Assembly: GCF_001592755.1 (NCBI RefSeq)
Contig: NZ_LUKF01000012.1
Location: 62,001-126,000 of the forward strand
Reading direction: 5' to 3'
DNA length: 64,000 bases
Source of the DNA: Bdellovibrio bacteriovorus
GTDB taxonomy: Bacteria; Bdellovibrionota; Bdellovibrionia; Bdellovibrionales; Bdellovibrionaceae
Below are positions 16,208-26,900 of the stretch, piece by piece. A program made the position numbers and the translations under genes. The notes beneath the pieces are model-generated. The model worked only from the letters and a program-made list of their open reading frames with translations. It was not told the DNA's origin and did no database searches. Each line of letters starts with the position of its first letter. Position 1 is the stretch's first letter.

Positions 16208-17854
16208 ATGTCGAAAAAATGGATTACAAAAGGTTTGATGGCTTTAGGCATGCTTACTCAGGAAGTGGCAATGGCCCAGTCGTCTTCAAGCACTCAAAGA
16301 CCTCCACAATTCGTTTTATTGGCATTTGATGGCTCTTATAATAACGATGTATGGCAGTATTCGCGTGATTTCACGAAGCTTAAGAAAAGCCATGGCGTCG
16401 ACAGTCGTTTTACTTATTTTATCAATCCTGTTTATTTCTTAACTCCAGATTCTAAAAGCAATTATCAGCCTCCTGGAAGCCGTCTTGAGTCTCGCAATGG
16501 GCAAACAGTGGCGGTGAAAAATCGTGGTTCAGCGATTGGCTGGGGCGACGACAACGCCGATGTCTCCACACGTATTGATCATATGAATGATGCCTATCTT
16601 GAAGGTCACGAAATCGGATCTCATGCGGTGGGACACTTTGATGCGGGCTACGCTCAGTGCAGTATGAACAAACTGACACGCAAATGTGATCGTGATGAAA
16701 ATAATAAAATTATTTGGAAATGGGATCTGCGTTGGTCAGAAGCTGACTGGAGATCTGAGTTCGAGCAATTCTATAGCATTTTAGATAACGTCTTTAGATT
16801 TAACGGTCTTCGTCCTACGGCGAAACAATCCCGCGGTCTTTTATTCCGCGACGAAATCAAAGGATTCCGAGCTCCAGTACTAGGTATCAGTGATGGTCTT
16901 TGGCCCAATCTTCCTAAGTACGGCATTCAGTACGACACATCGAAAACGAATTACGAAAACTACTGGCCTCAACGTAATGAGTACGGCACTTGGAACTTTC
17001 CTTTAGCGGAAATCCTAGAGCCAGGTGGTGCTCGTCGTTGGATTTCGATGGATTACAACTTCTGTGTGCGTGACTCTGCTCGCGTGCTTACTGAAGAACC
17101 AGAGACAATGAGTCTTATGAAGCGCGATGCAAATGGCCAGCAAGTGAAAGCCAACAAAGCTCGTGATTGCTTGAACATGGTTTCGGCAAAACAAAAAGCC
17201 AAAGCTAAGGCGAATATGATGAATTTGTATCGCGCTTACTTTGATCGTAACTATTACGGAAATCGTGCGCCGATTCACATCGGACACCACTTCTCTCAGT
17301 GGATGGGTGGCGCTTACTTTGAAACTTTCTTCGAATTCGCTAACGAAGTTTGCGGTAAACCGGAAGTGAAATGTGTGACCTATGCAGAGCTTATGAATTT
17401 CATGAACGGCAAATCCTCTTCAGAAATTGAAGCGTATAAAAAAGGAAACTTTGCTAAACTTCCTCGTCCTAAATCAGTCACTTTGGCTCGCCACTGGGAT
17501 TTGGATGTGGATATGACGGCGGATGAAAATGTGATGAAGTTCGCTCTCTCAGGTCGCGATGCCTCACGCCGTGGACTGACTCAGCTAGTGACGGTGAATG
17601 GAACTGTGGTGTCTGAAGGTTTGGAAACGAAACTTTCAGAAGTTCGCAGAATCACGCCAGCCGGTGAAACTGCGGATGTTCGTATGGCGATCTTTGACTT
17701 TAACGGCAAAGAAGTAGCGACGGCGACTTACAAAGTGATGAATGTAGGAACGAAAGACGAAATGGTCGGCGAAGATAATATTGAAGAGCGTTGGACACAA
17801 GGTCACTTGCCAGAAGCTCACCAAGGCGAGATGGACTTTACAAGAGGACACTAA
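16208..17854 (+). CDS. Secreted CE4 polysaccharide (chitin-type) deacetylase-like protein
   Basis: 548 aa, signal peptide 1-23 (VAMA). NodB-homology features: motif 1 LLAFDGSYNND (D41), motif 2 HEIGSHAVGHFD (H139, H143), motif 3 GFRAPVLG (R221), late motif HIGHH (357-361). The layout resembles chitin deacetylases of the arthropod/fungal kind more than bacterial PgdA. Motif 1 normally reads TFDD; here the metal-binding second Asp is replaced by Gly, so activity may be altered. Residues about 430-548 form an extra beta-rich domain not recognised. ATG at 16208 is set by a GGGAGG site. Its stop overlaps the protease gene (TAATG). Confidence 0.75.
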   Translation: MSKKWITKGLMALGMLTQEVAMAQSSSSTQRPPQFVLLAFDGSYNNDVWQYSRDFTKLKKSHGVDSRFTYFINPVYFLTPDSKSNYQPPGSRLESRNGQTVAVKNRGSAIGWGDDNADVSTRIDHMNDAYLEGHEIGSHAVGHFDAGYAQCSMNKLTRKCDRDENNKIIWKWDLRWSEADWRSEFEQFYSILDNVFRFNGLRPTAKQSRGLLFRDEIKGFRAPVLGISDGLWPNLPKYGIQYDTSKTNYENYWPQRNEYGTWNFPLAEILEPGGARRWISMDYNFCVRDSARVLTEEPETMSLMKRDANGQQVKANKARDCLNMVSAKQKAKAKANMMNLYRAYFDRNYYGNRAPIHIGHHFSQWMGGAYFETFFEFANEVCGKPEVKCVTYAELMNFMNGKSSSEIEAYKKGNFAKLPRPKSVTLARHWDLDVDMTADENVMKFALSGRDASRRGLTQLVTVNGTVVSEGLETKLSEVRRITPAGETADVRMAIFDFNGKEVATATYKVMNVGTKDEMVGEDNIEERWTQGHLPEAHQGEMDFTRGH

Positions 17855-18714
17855 TGCGTAACTGGGCGAAAGCCTTTTTAGGAATCATTCTTATTCAGAT
17901 GGCAGGGTGCGGGTTTGATGCCGCACCCACATCTCTTTTAGATTCTGCCAAAGAGTCTCGGTCGCATGTTATCTATGGCGCTGATTCTATTAAAGATGTT
18001 TCACTAAGCACTAAAAATTCCGAGACTAGTGTGGCTTTGATGACGAAACCTATGGCCACAAGTCTTTTAAAACACGACAAAGTTCAGACTGTCCAAGACG
18101 TTTTTGGATTCTTGGGACTAACTTGGGTCGAGCAACCTTCATTGGCATTCTGCTCTGGTGTTCTGGTTGCGCCGGATCTTGTTTTGACGGCCGGTCATTG
18201 TGTTGAGCGTATCAAATGTGAAAACATCACGTTGGTTTTTAATTATCAGAAGGAATCTTTAGATCCTGCGGCGATGGTAGAGTGCAAAGAAGTGGTCGCT
18301 AAAAAGGATTCTTTAGAAGTCGGTTTGGATTACGCACTGATTCGTCTTAACAAGAAAGTCGAATCTCCTGTGGCGAAGATTTCAAAAAGTCAGCGCAAGG
18401 TCGGGGATAAAATTTATTCTTTAGGTTATCCATTGGGAAGTTTTAAAAAGTATGCGGAAGGCGCAGTTCGCGAACTTTGGAATGAGCCTGCAATAATAAT
18501 TTCCAACCTGGATGTTTTTGAAGGGAACTCTGGTTCGCCCGTGTTCAATGCTGAAACGCACGAGCTTATCGGACTTCTTTCTTCTGGAGAGCGCGATTTT
18601 GAAACAGATAGCAATGATCCGTCCCAGGACAATCTGAAAATCTGTGAAGAAAAAGCCTGTATGGGCGAATTTATTGTTCCTATCGAAAAAATCCTAGCGG
18701 ACCTGCCTAAATAG
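17854..18714 (+). CDS. Trypsin-like serine protease lipoprotein
   Basis: 286 aa. Lipobox QMAG-C19 after a hydrophobic segment, so probably acylated and held at the outer membrane. The chymotrypsin-fold triad is His115 (TAGHC), Asp159 (LDYALIRL) and Ser226 (GNSGSP), closer to the V8/glutamyl-endopeptidase style than to trypsin: there is no Asp six residues before the Ser. The ATG shares one base with the stop of the CE4 gene, so the two exported enzymes are co-translated. A role in processing or turnover of the deacetylase or prey wall is possible but unproven. Confidence 0.82.
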   Translation: MRNWAKAFLGIILIQMAGCGFDAAPTSLLDSAKESRSHVIYGADSIKDVSLSTKNSETSVALMTKPMATSLLKHDKVQTVQDVFGFLGLTWVEQPSLAFCSGVLVAPDLVLTAGHCVERIKCENITLVFNYQKESLDPAAMVECKEVVAKKDSLEVGLDYALIRLNKKVESPVAKISKSQRKVGDKIYSLGYPLGSFKKYAEGAVRELWNEPAIIISNLDVFEGNSGSPVFNAETHELIGLLSSGERDFETDSNDPSQDNLKICEEKACMGEFIVPIEKILADLPK

Positions 18715-18729
18715 ACGTACTTTAGGTCC

Positions 18730-20541
18730 ATGCTTCTTATCAGTACCTATAAATTAGAAAAAGCTTTCGCTGGAAAAACTCTTTTTAAGAATGTCAGTTT
18801 GGGCATCGAAGAAGGGGAGCGTGTCGGTCTTGTCGGTCCTAACGGAGCCGGTAAATCGACGCTCTTACGCATTCTTGCGGGAAAAATGGAAGCAGACTCT
18901 GGTGATGTTACGGCAAAAAAAGGGTTGCGCCTGGGATTTCTTGAGCAGACGCCACTTTTTAAAGACGATGAAACAATCCTCGATGCGATTTTAAGCAAGT
19001 GCGCAGATTATCATGAATCCTTGGCCGATGGTTATGAGTGGATGGCTCGGTTAGAGCTTTCTCAGTTTGGTGAAAACTTCTTGGTGAAAGAACTTTCTGG
19101 GGGCTGGCGTAAACGCGTGGCCTTGGCTCGGGAGCTTGTCTTAGAGCCGGAACTATTGATGCTGGATGAGCCAACGAATCACTTGGATGTCACAAGTATT
19201 CTTTGGTTAGAAGAATTTCTTTCGCGCGCACCTTTTGCAACTTTGATCATCACGCATGATCGCTTGTTCTTACAAAGAGCGACGAATAAAATTTTTGATC
19301 TAGATCCAAAAAATCCCAACTATCTTTTGTCGGTCAAAGGTGGGTATCTAGAATATCTTGAAGCCAAGGATCAGTTGCTGCAAGCGCAAGAGCAGCGAGA
19401 AGTCGTTCTAAAGAACACTCTTCGTCGCGAAACCGAATGGCTTCGTCGTGGAGCGAAAGCTCGTCAAACCAAACAAAAGGCGCGCATCGAAAGAGCGGGC
19501 GATTTGAAAGACGATGTTCAGGAACTCGCCGCTAAAAATGCCGCGCGCGTGGCGAAGATTGAATTCAAAGATGCGGAAAGAAATCCTCAGAAGCTCATGG
19601 AAGTCGATCATATTACGAAGGCTTACAATGGGCGCGTGCTGTTTAAGGATTTCTCTTACCTAGTGAACCCAAAAACTCGTTTGGCTCTTTTAGGAGACAA
19701 CGGCTCTGGTAAGTCGACATTAATCCGTATTCTTTTAGGAGAAGAGCTTCCTGACACCGGACGTGTAGCTCGCGCTGATAAATTGAAAGTCGCGTACTTC
19801 GAGCAAAATCGTGAGACATTGAAACCAAAAGAATCCGTTCTTAAGAACATCTGTCCAGAAGGTGATTACGTTCACTATCAAGGTCAGTATGTCTTTGCGC
19901 GCAGTTATCTGGAGCGATTCTTATTCAATCGCCAACAAATGGATCTTCCTGTAGAAAAACTTTCGGGCGGGGAGCAGAGTCGTCTGCGTTTGGCGCAGCT
20001 GATGCTGAATGAAGCCCAAGTTCTGATTCTGGATGAACCGACGAATGATTTAGATGTCGGCACTTTGACGGTCTTAGAAGACTCGTTGAAAGATTTTAAT
20101 GGTGCCGTCATTTTAGTGACGCATGATCGTTACTTTATGGACCAAGTGGCTTCAACCATCCTTGCCTTTCATAAAAAGCCTGATGGGACGACGAGCCTTG
20201 AAAACTTCGCTGGCTATCTGCAATGGGAAGAATGGTACGAAGAGCAAAAAGAGCTTGAGGCCTTAGAGCAAAAGAAAGCCAAAGCCGAAGAGATCAAAGC
20301 GGCCGCAAAACCCGGAAAGCTGTCTTTCAAAGAAAAGTTCGAACTCGAAAACATGGAAGGCACGATTCTAGGTTTAGAAGAAAAGCTGAGTGGATTGCAG
20401 ATTGAATCGGGGAAGCCCGAAGTCGTCAGTCAAGCGTCGAAGGTTCAAGAGCTTTACGTCGAGATTTCAAAGGTTCAGGCTGAGCTTGAAAAGCTTTATG
20501 CTCGCTGGGCGGAACTTGAAAAGAAGAGTTCTGGCGGATAA
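18730..20541 (+). CDS. uup: ABC-F ATPase, Uup-like
   Basis: 603 aa, two ABC domains and no membrane segment. Walker A GPNGAGKST (36-44) and GDNGSGKST (second half); signatures LSGGW and LSGGEQ; Walker B LMLDEPTNHLD and LILDEPTNDLD. An inter-domain helical linker (RRETEWLRRGAKARQTKQKARIERA) is typical of ABC-F, and the C-terminal coiled coil (about 525-603) is typical of Uup. ABC-F proteins act on ribosomes or DNA intermediates; Uup is linked to branched-DNA metabolism and ribosome assembly. Ends at a strong terminator. Confidence 0.88.
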   Translation: MLLISTYKLEKAFAGKTLFKNVSLGIEEGERVGLVGPNGAGKSTLLRILAGKMEADSGDVTAKKGLRLGFLEQTPLFKDDETILDAILSKCADYHESLADGYEWMARLELSQFGENFLVKELSGGWRKRVALARELVLEPELLMLDEPTNHLDVTSILWLEEFLSRAPFATLIITHDRLFLQRATNKIFDLDPKNPNYLLSVKGGYLEYLEAKDQLLQAQEQREVVLKNTLRRETEWLRRGAKARQTKQKARIERAGDLKDDVQELAAKNAARVAKIEFKDAERNPQKLMEVDHITKAYNGRVLFKDFSYLVNPKTRLALLGDNGSGKSTLIRILLGEELPDTGRVARADKLKVAYFEQNRETLKPKESVLKNICPEGDYVHYQGQYVFARSYLERFLFNRQQMDLPVEKLSGGEQSRLRLAQLMLNEAQVLILDEPTNDLDVGTLTVLEDSLKDFNGAVILVTHDRYFMDQVASTILAFHKKPDGTTSLENFAGYLQWEEWYEEQKELEALEQKKAKAEEIKAAAKPGKLSFKEKFELENMEGTILGLEEKLSGLQIESGKPEVVSQASKVQELYVEISKVQAELEKLYARWAELEKKSSGG

Positions 20542-20544
20542 ATA

Positions 20545-20574
20545 AAAAAAGGGAGCTTAGAAGCTCCCTTTTTT
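20545..20574. terminator. Bidirectional terminator
   Basis: AAAAAAGGGAGCTT, AG loop, AAGCTCCCTTTTTT between convergent uup and the lipoprotein gene. Confidence 0.9.
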
Positions 20575-20579
20575 ATTTC

Positions 20580-21470
20580 TTATTTGATTTTGTTTAAGAC
20601 AAATTCGCCTTCAAAACCATTAACATTGGAAACCCAAGTTCCTTTGTAAGTGTCACCATCAAGGACACCGTCAATCGTCGCCTTGTAAGGTGATGAAGGG
20701 AACAAACGAGGAATACCCGTCAATACCAGGCTTGGTGGCGTCGTTTCACCGCGGTAAAGGCCTGTTAACGTCAATGTCGCTGTGTTCTTTGGATCATCAG
20801 AACGAGTCAGCTCGCCGATGATTTTAGGAACGATTCCTTCTTTAACCACTTGCAAACGGATTTGGAATTGGAAAGCCGCTTTGCCGTCTTTCACGCTGTT
20901 GCCAACGTAAGTTCCCGCAAAAGATTCGTACTGACGACGAAGTCTTTCATAGAATTCATTTTCTTCCGTGTTGCCTGGAGCTGAAGATTGGTTTGAAGCC
21001 AGGGTCAAATCAAGAACACCGATCACGCCGGAAACGGATTTCACTTCACCCACGATTTTTTGACCCACAACTTTTGCGTTGATCGTATGAACATCGTCAA
21101 TGCCTGGGCTTGTAGCTTCGTTTCTTAGAATCAACTCTGAAGTTTCAGGAATGAAGCGCGCTTTCATGTTTACCAATTGCAACTTGTTGCTGTTGAATTG
21201 GAATTTACCGCGCAAAACAATGCGGTAACGTTCTTCACCGTTAGCATTTGTGCCGGACTCATCTTCCAAAGTGAAAAGACGAAGCTCGACATCTTGCTGA
21301 GTCGCTGTCGTTGTTAGCTTGCCAGTGTAGAAACCAGTCACGCGGTTGTAAGTGTTTAACTGCTTCTGTCTGTCAGAAACTTCTGTCGCGTTGTTGTTTG
21401 GATTGTCTTTATTAAAAGCACAACCAACAACTCCTAGAAGCGCTGTTGCTAGGATCAGTTTTTTCAACAT
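20580..21470 (-). CDS. Lipoprotein of unknown function, beta-rich
   Basis: 296 aa. Signal peptide with lipobox GVVGC (Cys17), followed by an Asn-rich linker. Two similar halves are suggested: YNRVTGFYTGKL near residue 42 and YESFAGTYVGNS near 185, both Tyr/Gly motifs opening a beta-sheet stretch, so this may be an internal duplication. No catalytic motif. It is 15 bp downstream of the TolC-like gene on the same strand, with a GGGGG site before ATG, so it is probably part of that operon and may assist the envelope complex. Confidence 0.7.
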   Translation of the reverse strand: MLKKLILATALLGVVGCAFNKDNPNNNATEVSDRQKQLNTYNRVTGFYTGKLTTTATQQDVELRLFTLEDESGTNANGEERYRIVLRGKFQFNSNKLQLVNMKARFIPETSELILRNEATSPGIDDVHTINAKVVGQKIVGEVKSVSGVIGVLDLTLASNQSSAPGNTEENEFYERLRRQYESFAGTYVGNSVKDGKAAFQFQIRLQVVKEGIVPKIIGELTRSDDPKNTATLTLTGLYRGETTPPSLVLTGIPRLFPSSPYKATIDGVLDGDTYKGTWVSNVNGFEGEFVLNKIK

Positions 21471-21485
21471 AATTCCCCCAAGTTT

Positions 21486-22946
21486 TTACTTCCCTGATGC
21501 TGTTTCGTCAGGGATGAGTTCGTCTCTGGCTGCGGCCCATTCGTTCAAGGCGATGGCGTAATCACCCAAAGAACGGAAGTACTGCACTTCAGAATCGAAG
21601 TAATTGTTCATAGCTGTAATTAAAATTTGAATATCGGTACGGCCTTGATTGTAAGAGCGGTTCAGCTCTTGCGAAGCGCGTTCGCGGAACTCACGTTGTT
21701 TTTTCGTGCTGGTCGCGATCGCATAAGCTGCATGCACTTTACGTTCTGCTTGGAACTCAAGATCTTGAGCTTCAAGAAGGGCGCGGTGCAAACGCGTTTC
21801 TTCAAGGTCTTTTGTCATCTTACGATTGATAACTGTTTCGTTTTGCAAATCAGATCCGAAGTAGTAACGGAAGCGAAGTCCCATGTAGTACTTAGGCTGA
21901 GTTCCTGAAACCACTTCTGAATAAGAATCTCCGGCGTCTTCATCGACACCTGTTGTGTAAACGCGACCTACGAAATCCAAATCCGGGTAAGACAAAGATT
22001 CGGCAGCAACCAAAGATTCTTTAGCCGCGTCGACTCTCAGTTTTTGCGCACGGATCAAACGAAGCTCTTCGACTTTCTTTTCCACAAGCTTTGGAACAGC
22101 CGGAATGTCGTTTGGAATTTCAAACTTCACATTCATGCCCGGCTCAAGGTTTAAAAGCGTCAAAAGATTTTCTACCGCATTCAAGTAATCACGAGACGTC
22201 GTTTTTACACGTTGTTCACGTGTTTCGAATTCAGCTTGTACTTGAGGAAGGTCGCCCGGGTTCGAGTAACCCAAAGACGTTTTTCTTTTTACTGCATCGA
22301 CGAGTTTTTTATAGCGATCGCGAGAGTTCACAGCCTCTTTGAAGCTCTCTTGTGCAACATAAGAGTTCCAGAATTGGCGAATGGCATCAAGAACCACGTC
22401 TTCCAACTCATTGGCGCGAGCCACGGTTTGCGCTTCATAAGTAAGTTCCGCCGCATTCACGGTGCCACGGTCCGCGACCCCGAAGAAGTTTCCTAAAAGG
22501 GCTTGCTCAAGAATAAGACCCGCACTGTCCAATGTTTGTTGTGCCGGAGGGGGATTGGAAGCAAAGCCTTCCGTGTCCACTTTTTGTGAAAGACGGCTGA
22601 GCTCAATTCCCAAAAGAGTTCCCGATGTGAAGTTCTTTTGCACGCTCGCAGTTGTTTTATAGCGCTCGTATTTTGAGTTCACAGGATCTGATGTTTGTAA
22701 AAGACCTACGGATTTATCGTATTCGAAACCACTTTCAATCGCTAAGTTCCAGTCATACGCGGAAAGCGCTTGAACAGGAGTTAAACGCAAGGTTTGGTAG
22801 CGAAGATTCACTTCTTTGGTTTTCGGTCCTTGCTTCAAGACAAGTTCCGCCACCGTTTTTTGAGATAAAGTGATTTCCTTAGGAGCTTGGGCATAAGCTC
22901 CTTGCATTGCTGTCGTACTAAGAAGTGCAAGAAATGTTTTTACCAT
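21486..22946 (-). CDS. TolC-like outer membrane efflux channel
   Basis: 486 aa. Signal peptide (1-19), then two repeats of long alpha-helical hairpins with short beta segments (for example GYSNPGDLPQVQAEFETREQRVKTT, about residue 235, and DLEFQAERKVHAAYAIATSTKKQREF, about 400), as in the outer membrane factor family. It would form the trimeric exit duct of an RND, MFS or type I export system. The beta-barrel gene upstream overlaps its start by 7 nt. A divergent RND pump is 1 kb away; no adaptor (MFP) gene is present. Confidence 0.85.
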   Translation of the reverse strand: MVKTFLALLSTTAMQGAYAQAPKEITLSQKTVAELVLKQGPKTKEVNLRYQTLRLTPVQALSAYDWNLAIESGFEYDKSVGLLQTSDPVNSKYERYKTTASVQKNFTSGTLLGIELSRLSQKVDTEGFASNPPPAQQTLDSAGLILEQALLGNFFGVADRGTVNAAELTYEAQTVARANELEDVVLDAIRQFWNSYVAQESFKEAVNSRDRYKKLVDAVKRKTSLGYSNPGDLPQVQAEFETREQRVKTTSRDYLNAVENLLTLLNLEPGMNVKFEIPNDIPAVPKLVEKKVEELRLIRAQKLRVDAAKESLVAAESLSYPDLDFVGRVYTTGVDEDAGDSYSEVVSGTQPKYYMGLRFRYYFGSDLQNETVINRKMTKDLEETRLHRALLEAQDLEFQAERKVHAAYAIATSTKKQREFRERASQELNRSYNQGRTDIQILITAMNNYFDSEVQYFRSLGDYAIALNEWAAARDELIPDETASGK

Positions 22947-23713
22947 GTGACTTTTGTTCCTAATTCAAAGTTGTCGCGTTGAAGCGCGATTTCATTGCTG
23001 CCTTTAAGACTTTTTTGAGAATACTCTGTAAATACGGACCATTTTTTTGAAAACGCCACATCAAGTCCGTAACCCCAAGAATCAAAGCTGGCTTGTTTTG
23101 AGAAAGCCGCAAAATCGTTAGAGCTTGATTGTGTGTAGATAACACTTCCAAATTGCGGAGATACCGTCAAAGACAACCAGTCAAAGCGATCCCAAGACAT
23201 GGCGACCACGGGTCCACCGCTGAAAACTGTCGTGTTCAAGCGAGCGTCGTTGATTTCGTAACCAGATTCCAACTTCACATCTGTTTCTTGCGAAGTGAAA
23301 CCCGCTTTCGCGCGAACGCCGAACTTCCAAAGAAGAGCTTTAGTTTGTAGAGGTGTGCTGATCACACCCAATTCAAGGCCGGGCATAAATGTTTGGCTAT
23401 TGTTGCCTAAATTGAAAACGCCCGAACCTTCTTTAGAAACAGTCCCCTCGGCTTGGAAAGTTTGACCGGTGAACGCTGCAAAGTAAGACCATGAACGAGT
23501 CACGACTTCAGGACGCGGATCTTTCAACGTCAACATTCCTGAAACTTGAGCGTCGCTGGCAGAAACTTGTTTCTTACTTTCTGATTGAGATTCGGCGATG
23601 GCTTTTTCACGCATCGTAAGCTCTGGAGCTGCCGGAGCTTGCACTTTGGATTTTCCTTGAGCCGCACAAATGCTTGCGGAAAGTGAAAGAGCTAAAAGAA
23701 GCGATAGTTTCAT
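22940..23713 (-). CDS. Outer membrane beta-barrel protein, function unknown
   Basis: 257 aa. Signal peptide (1-20, SICAAQ), a short Pro/Ala linker, then about eight amphipathic strands ending in VTW, an aromatic C-terminus typical of Bam substrates. ATG at 23713 is chosen over an upstream in-frame start because GGGGTGGG precedes it and the signal peptide begins there. First gene of a three-gene operon with the TolC-like and lipoprotein genes. Confidence 0.7.
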   Translation of the reverse strand: MKLSLLLALSLSASICAAQGKSKVQAPAAPELTMREKAIAESQSESKKQVSASDAQVSGMLTLKDPRPEVVTRSWSYFAAFTGQTFQAEGTVSKEGSGVFNLGNNSQTFMPGLELGVISTPLQTKALLWKFGVRAKAGFTSQETDVKLESGYEINDARLNTTVFSGGPVVAMSWDRFDWLSLTVSPQFGSVIYTQSSSNDFAAFSKQASFDSWGYGLDVAFSKKWSVFTEYSQKSLKGSNEIALQRDNFELGTKVTW

Positions 23714-23921
23714 AATCCCACCCCTAAAAAACCGACTGGCCTTAGATTTAAATGCGGCGTCAGGAATAGCCCCCCACCGTGGCGGTGTCAACACTTCGAT
23801 GAGCCTCCTAAGGGGACCAAATTTTTATTTGATTTCAAGGCCTTGCAGGGGCGTGCCATTGCTAAATTCGTAATGACTATTTTACAGGATTTACCTAGAT
23901 TTCTTTCTATGAGGGGTCCGA
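23714..23921. promoter_or_regulatory. Divergent regulatory gap with inverted repeat
   Basis: Lies between the outer-membrane operon and the RND pump gene. GGCCTTAGATTTAAAT (from about 23744) pairs imperfectly with ATTTGATTTCAAGGCC (ending about 23845), and CACCG-TGG-CGGTG forms a small hairpin between them. Role unknown; the gap must hold both promoters. Confidence 0.35.
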
Positions 23922-26900
23922 ATGAAACTTTCTGATATTTCGATTAAAAATCCCGTTTTTGCCTGGATGTTGATGTTTGGTCTGATGATGTTCGGACTGA
24001 TCTCATTCTCAAGAATGGGCGTGAGCCAAATGCCTGACGTCGATTTTCCTACAGTGAACGTCAGTGTCACATTGGACGGTGCAGCACCTGAGGTGATGGA
24101 AACGCAAGTCGTGGATCCTATCGAAAGTGCCCTCATGACCGTCGAAGGTATTCAGTCGATCAAATCCAGCAGTAAGACGGGAAATGCGTCAATCACGGTG
24201 GAGTTTGACCTTGATCGCAATATCGACGTCGCTTTGCAAGATGTGCAAGCCAAGGTCGCGGCGACTCAACGTCTTTTACCGGACGATGTGGATCCTCCGA
24301 CCCTTTCAAAAACGAATCCTGATGACCAGCCCATTTTGTGGTTGGCTCTGACTTACGATAAAAACGATCCCGAATTTTTGATGAGCTATGCCCGCGATTA
24401 TCTGCGCGACCGCTTCACAACGGTTGAAGGTGTCGGTGACATTTTCTTAGGTGGTTACACGGATCCGGTGATGCGTGTGCATGTGCGCCCAAAAGATCTT
24501 CTTCGTTACAATATTTCTGTTAACGACGTGATGGATGCAGTTCGCAATGAGCACTCGGAGCTTCCGGGTGGTTATATCGAGACCGACAAAAAAACTTTCA
24601 ACGTTCGTACGATGGGTGAAGCGAAAACTGAAGAGGAATTCCGTTCTATCGTCATCAGTCGTCGCGCCGGTGTGACAGTGGCTGATCCGACGAACATGGT
24701 GAAAATCAATCAAGTCGCGGATGCCAGCATGGGACTTGATAAAATCACCAGAATGTCGCGCTTTAACGGTCAGCCGGCTCTCGGTGTAGGTATCCGTAAA
24801 CAACGTGGTACAAATGCCGTGGCCGTAGCGAGTGCGGTGAAAGAAAAAATTGAAGAGATTCAACCTCAGCTTCCAGAGGGTATGAAAATCCACGTGAACT
24901 TTGACAGTACAAAGTTCATCGAGCAATCCGTGCATGAATTGAATAAGCACTTGATGTTAGCTGTGGTACTGACCTCTTTGGTGTGTTGGCTTTTCTTGGG
25001 TAGCTGGTCGGCGACTTTCAACGTTCTTCTTTCCATTCCGACATCACTTTTAGGTGCGTTTATCGGTTTGTATTTCCTCGGGTACACGCTAAATACGTTC
25101 ACTCTATTAGGTCTTACACTTGCGATTGGTATCGTCGTCGACGACGCGATCATGGTTCTAGAGAATATCTTCCGGTATAACGAGAATGGACGGGGTCGTA
25201 TTGAATCCGCGATTCTGGGGGCCCGCGAAATTTCGTTTGCGGCGATGGCGGCGACGGCTGCGGTTATCGCGATCTTCCTTCCGGTTGCCTTCATGAAAGG
25301 CATCATCGGAAAGTTCTTTATGCAGTTCGGGGTCACGATCTCGATCGCGGTTTTCCTTTCGTTGGTAGAATCATTGACGATCACGCCCATGCGTTGTGCG
25401 GGTTTTGTTCATCACGGTGAAAGAACGACAAAGATCGGTCGCGCTTTCGAAGCCTTCATGGAAGGTCTCAAAGTTTCTTACGACAAATGGTTGCGCATCT
25501 GCCTTCAACATCGTTGGAAGGTCCTGGCTGGATCTTTGGTGTTCGTGGCGGTGTCTTTTGTGTCGATCAAATTCTTGAATAAAGAAATGTCGCCAGCACA
25601 AGATCAAAGTATCTTTATCGCTCGTTTGATTTTACCGGTTGGGACATCCTTAGCTTACACGAACGCACAAACTTTGAAGGCCGAACAGTGGCTGATGGCT
25701 CGTCCTGAAGTTGAAAAAGTATATGCGGCGATCGGTGGCTTTGGCGGCGGTATTTCTGATGCCAACACGACGATGATGTTCGTGACACTGAAAGAAAAAC
25801 CTCAGCGTGGAAAAGATCCGGCTTCTGGTAAGGTTCTTTCTCAGCAAGAATTTATGCAGATTGCGCGTAAAGAGTTAGCAAAGATTCCTGATGTGCGCCC
25901 GGTTCTTATGGACTTGTCTCAACAGGGCTTCTCGGGCGGTCGTGGTTACCCGATTGAGTTCACACTTTTGGGTTCAGATTGGGACAAACTTGCAAAATAC
26001 ACCGAGCAAATGATGAAAGAGATGGAAAACAGCGGCCTGATGGTCGACGTGGATTCCAACTATCTTTTGGGTATGCCAGAAATTCAGGTGCAGCCGGATC
26101 GCGTGGCAGCGGCTCAGCATGGTGTGAGTATCAACTCGATCGGTTCAACGGTGAATGCGCTGATTGGCGGAGTGAAAGTCGGGGAGTATCCTCAAGGCGG
26201 TCACCGTTACGACATCAAGGTGAAGCTTTTAGATCAAGGTAAACCTATGGACGAAATTAAAACTTTGTTCGTAGGTAACAGCCGCGGCAATTTGATTCCT
26301 CTGCCGCGTGTGACGAAAGAGGTTGAAGGCTCAAGTCTTCAATCGATCTCGCGTTCCAACCGTCAACGTGCGATCACAATCACGGCAAATATGAAGCCGG
26401 GTGTATCGCAACAAGCGGCGATGAACTTTGTCGAAGCCACCGCGAAGAAAATGTTAGAGCCCGGTTATATGATCGATCAGGGTGGAAGTTCTAAGACCTT
26501 TAAAGAGTCTTTTGAAAGTTTGATCTTCGCCTTGGTCTTGGGCCTGATCATTGCTTACATGGTGCTAGCAAGTCAGTTCAACTCGTTCATTGATCCGGTA
26601 ACGATCTTGATGGCTTTGCCGTTCAGCTTCAGTGGAGCCTTCTTCGCGCTTTTGATTACGGGGCAATCGCTGAACATGTTCTCGATGATCGGTTTGCTGC
26701 TTTTGATGGGGATCGTAAAAAAGAACTCGATCCTTCTTATCGAGTTTACGAACACGGTGCGCGACCGGGGAACTAATGAAGCCAACGCCGCTTTGATTGA
26801 GGCGTGTCCGATTCGTCTTCGTCCGATCCTCATGACATCCATTGCGACGATTGCCGCCGCGATTCCTTCAGCAACCGCGACCGGGGCCGGCTCAGAAACA

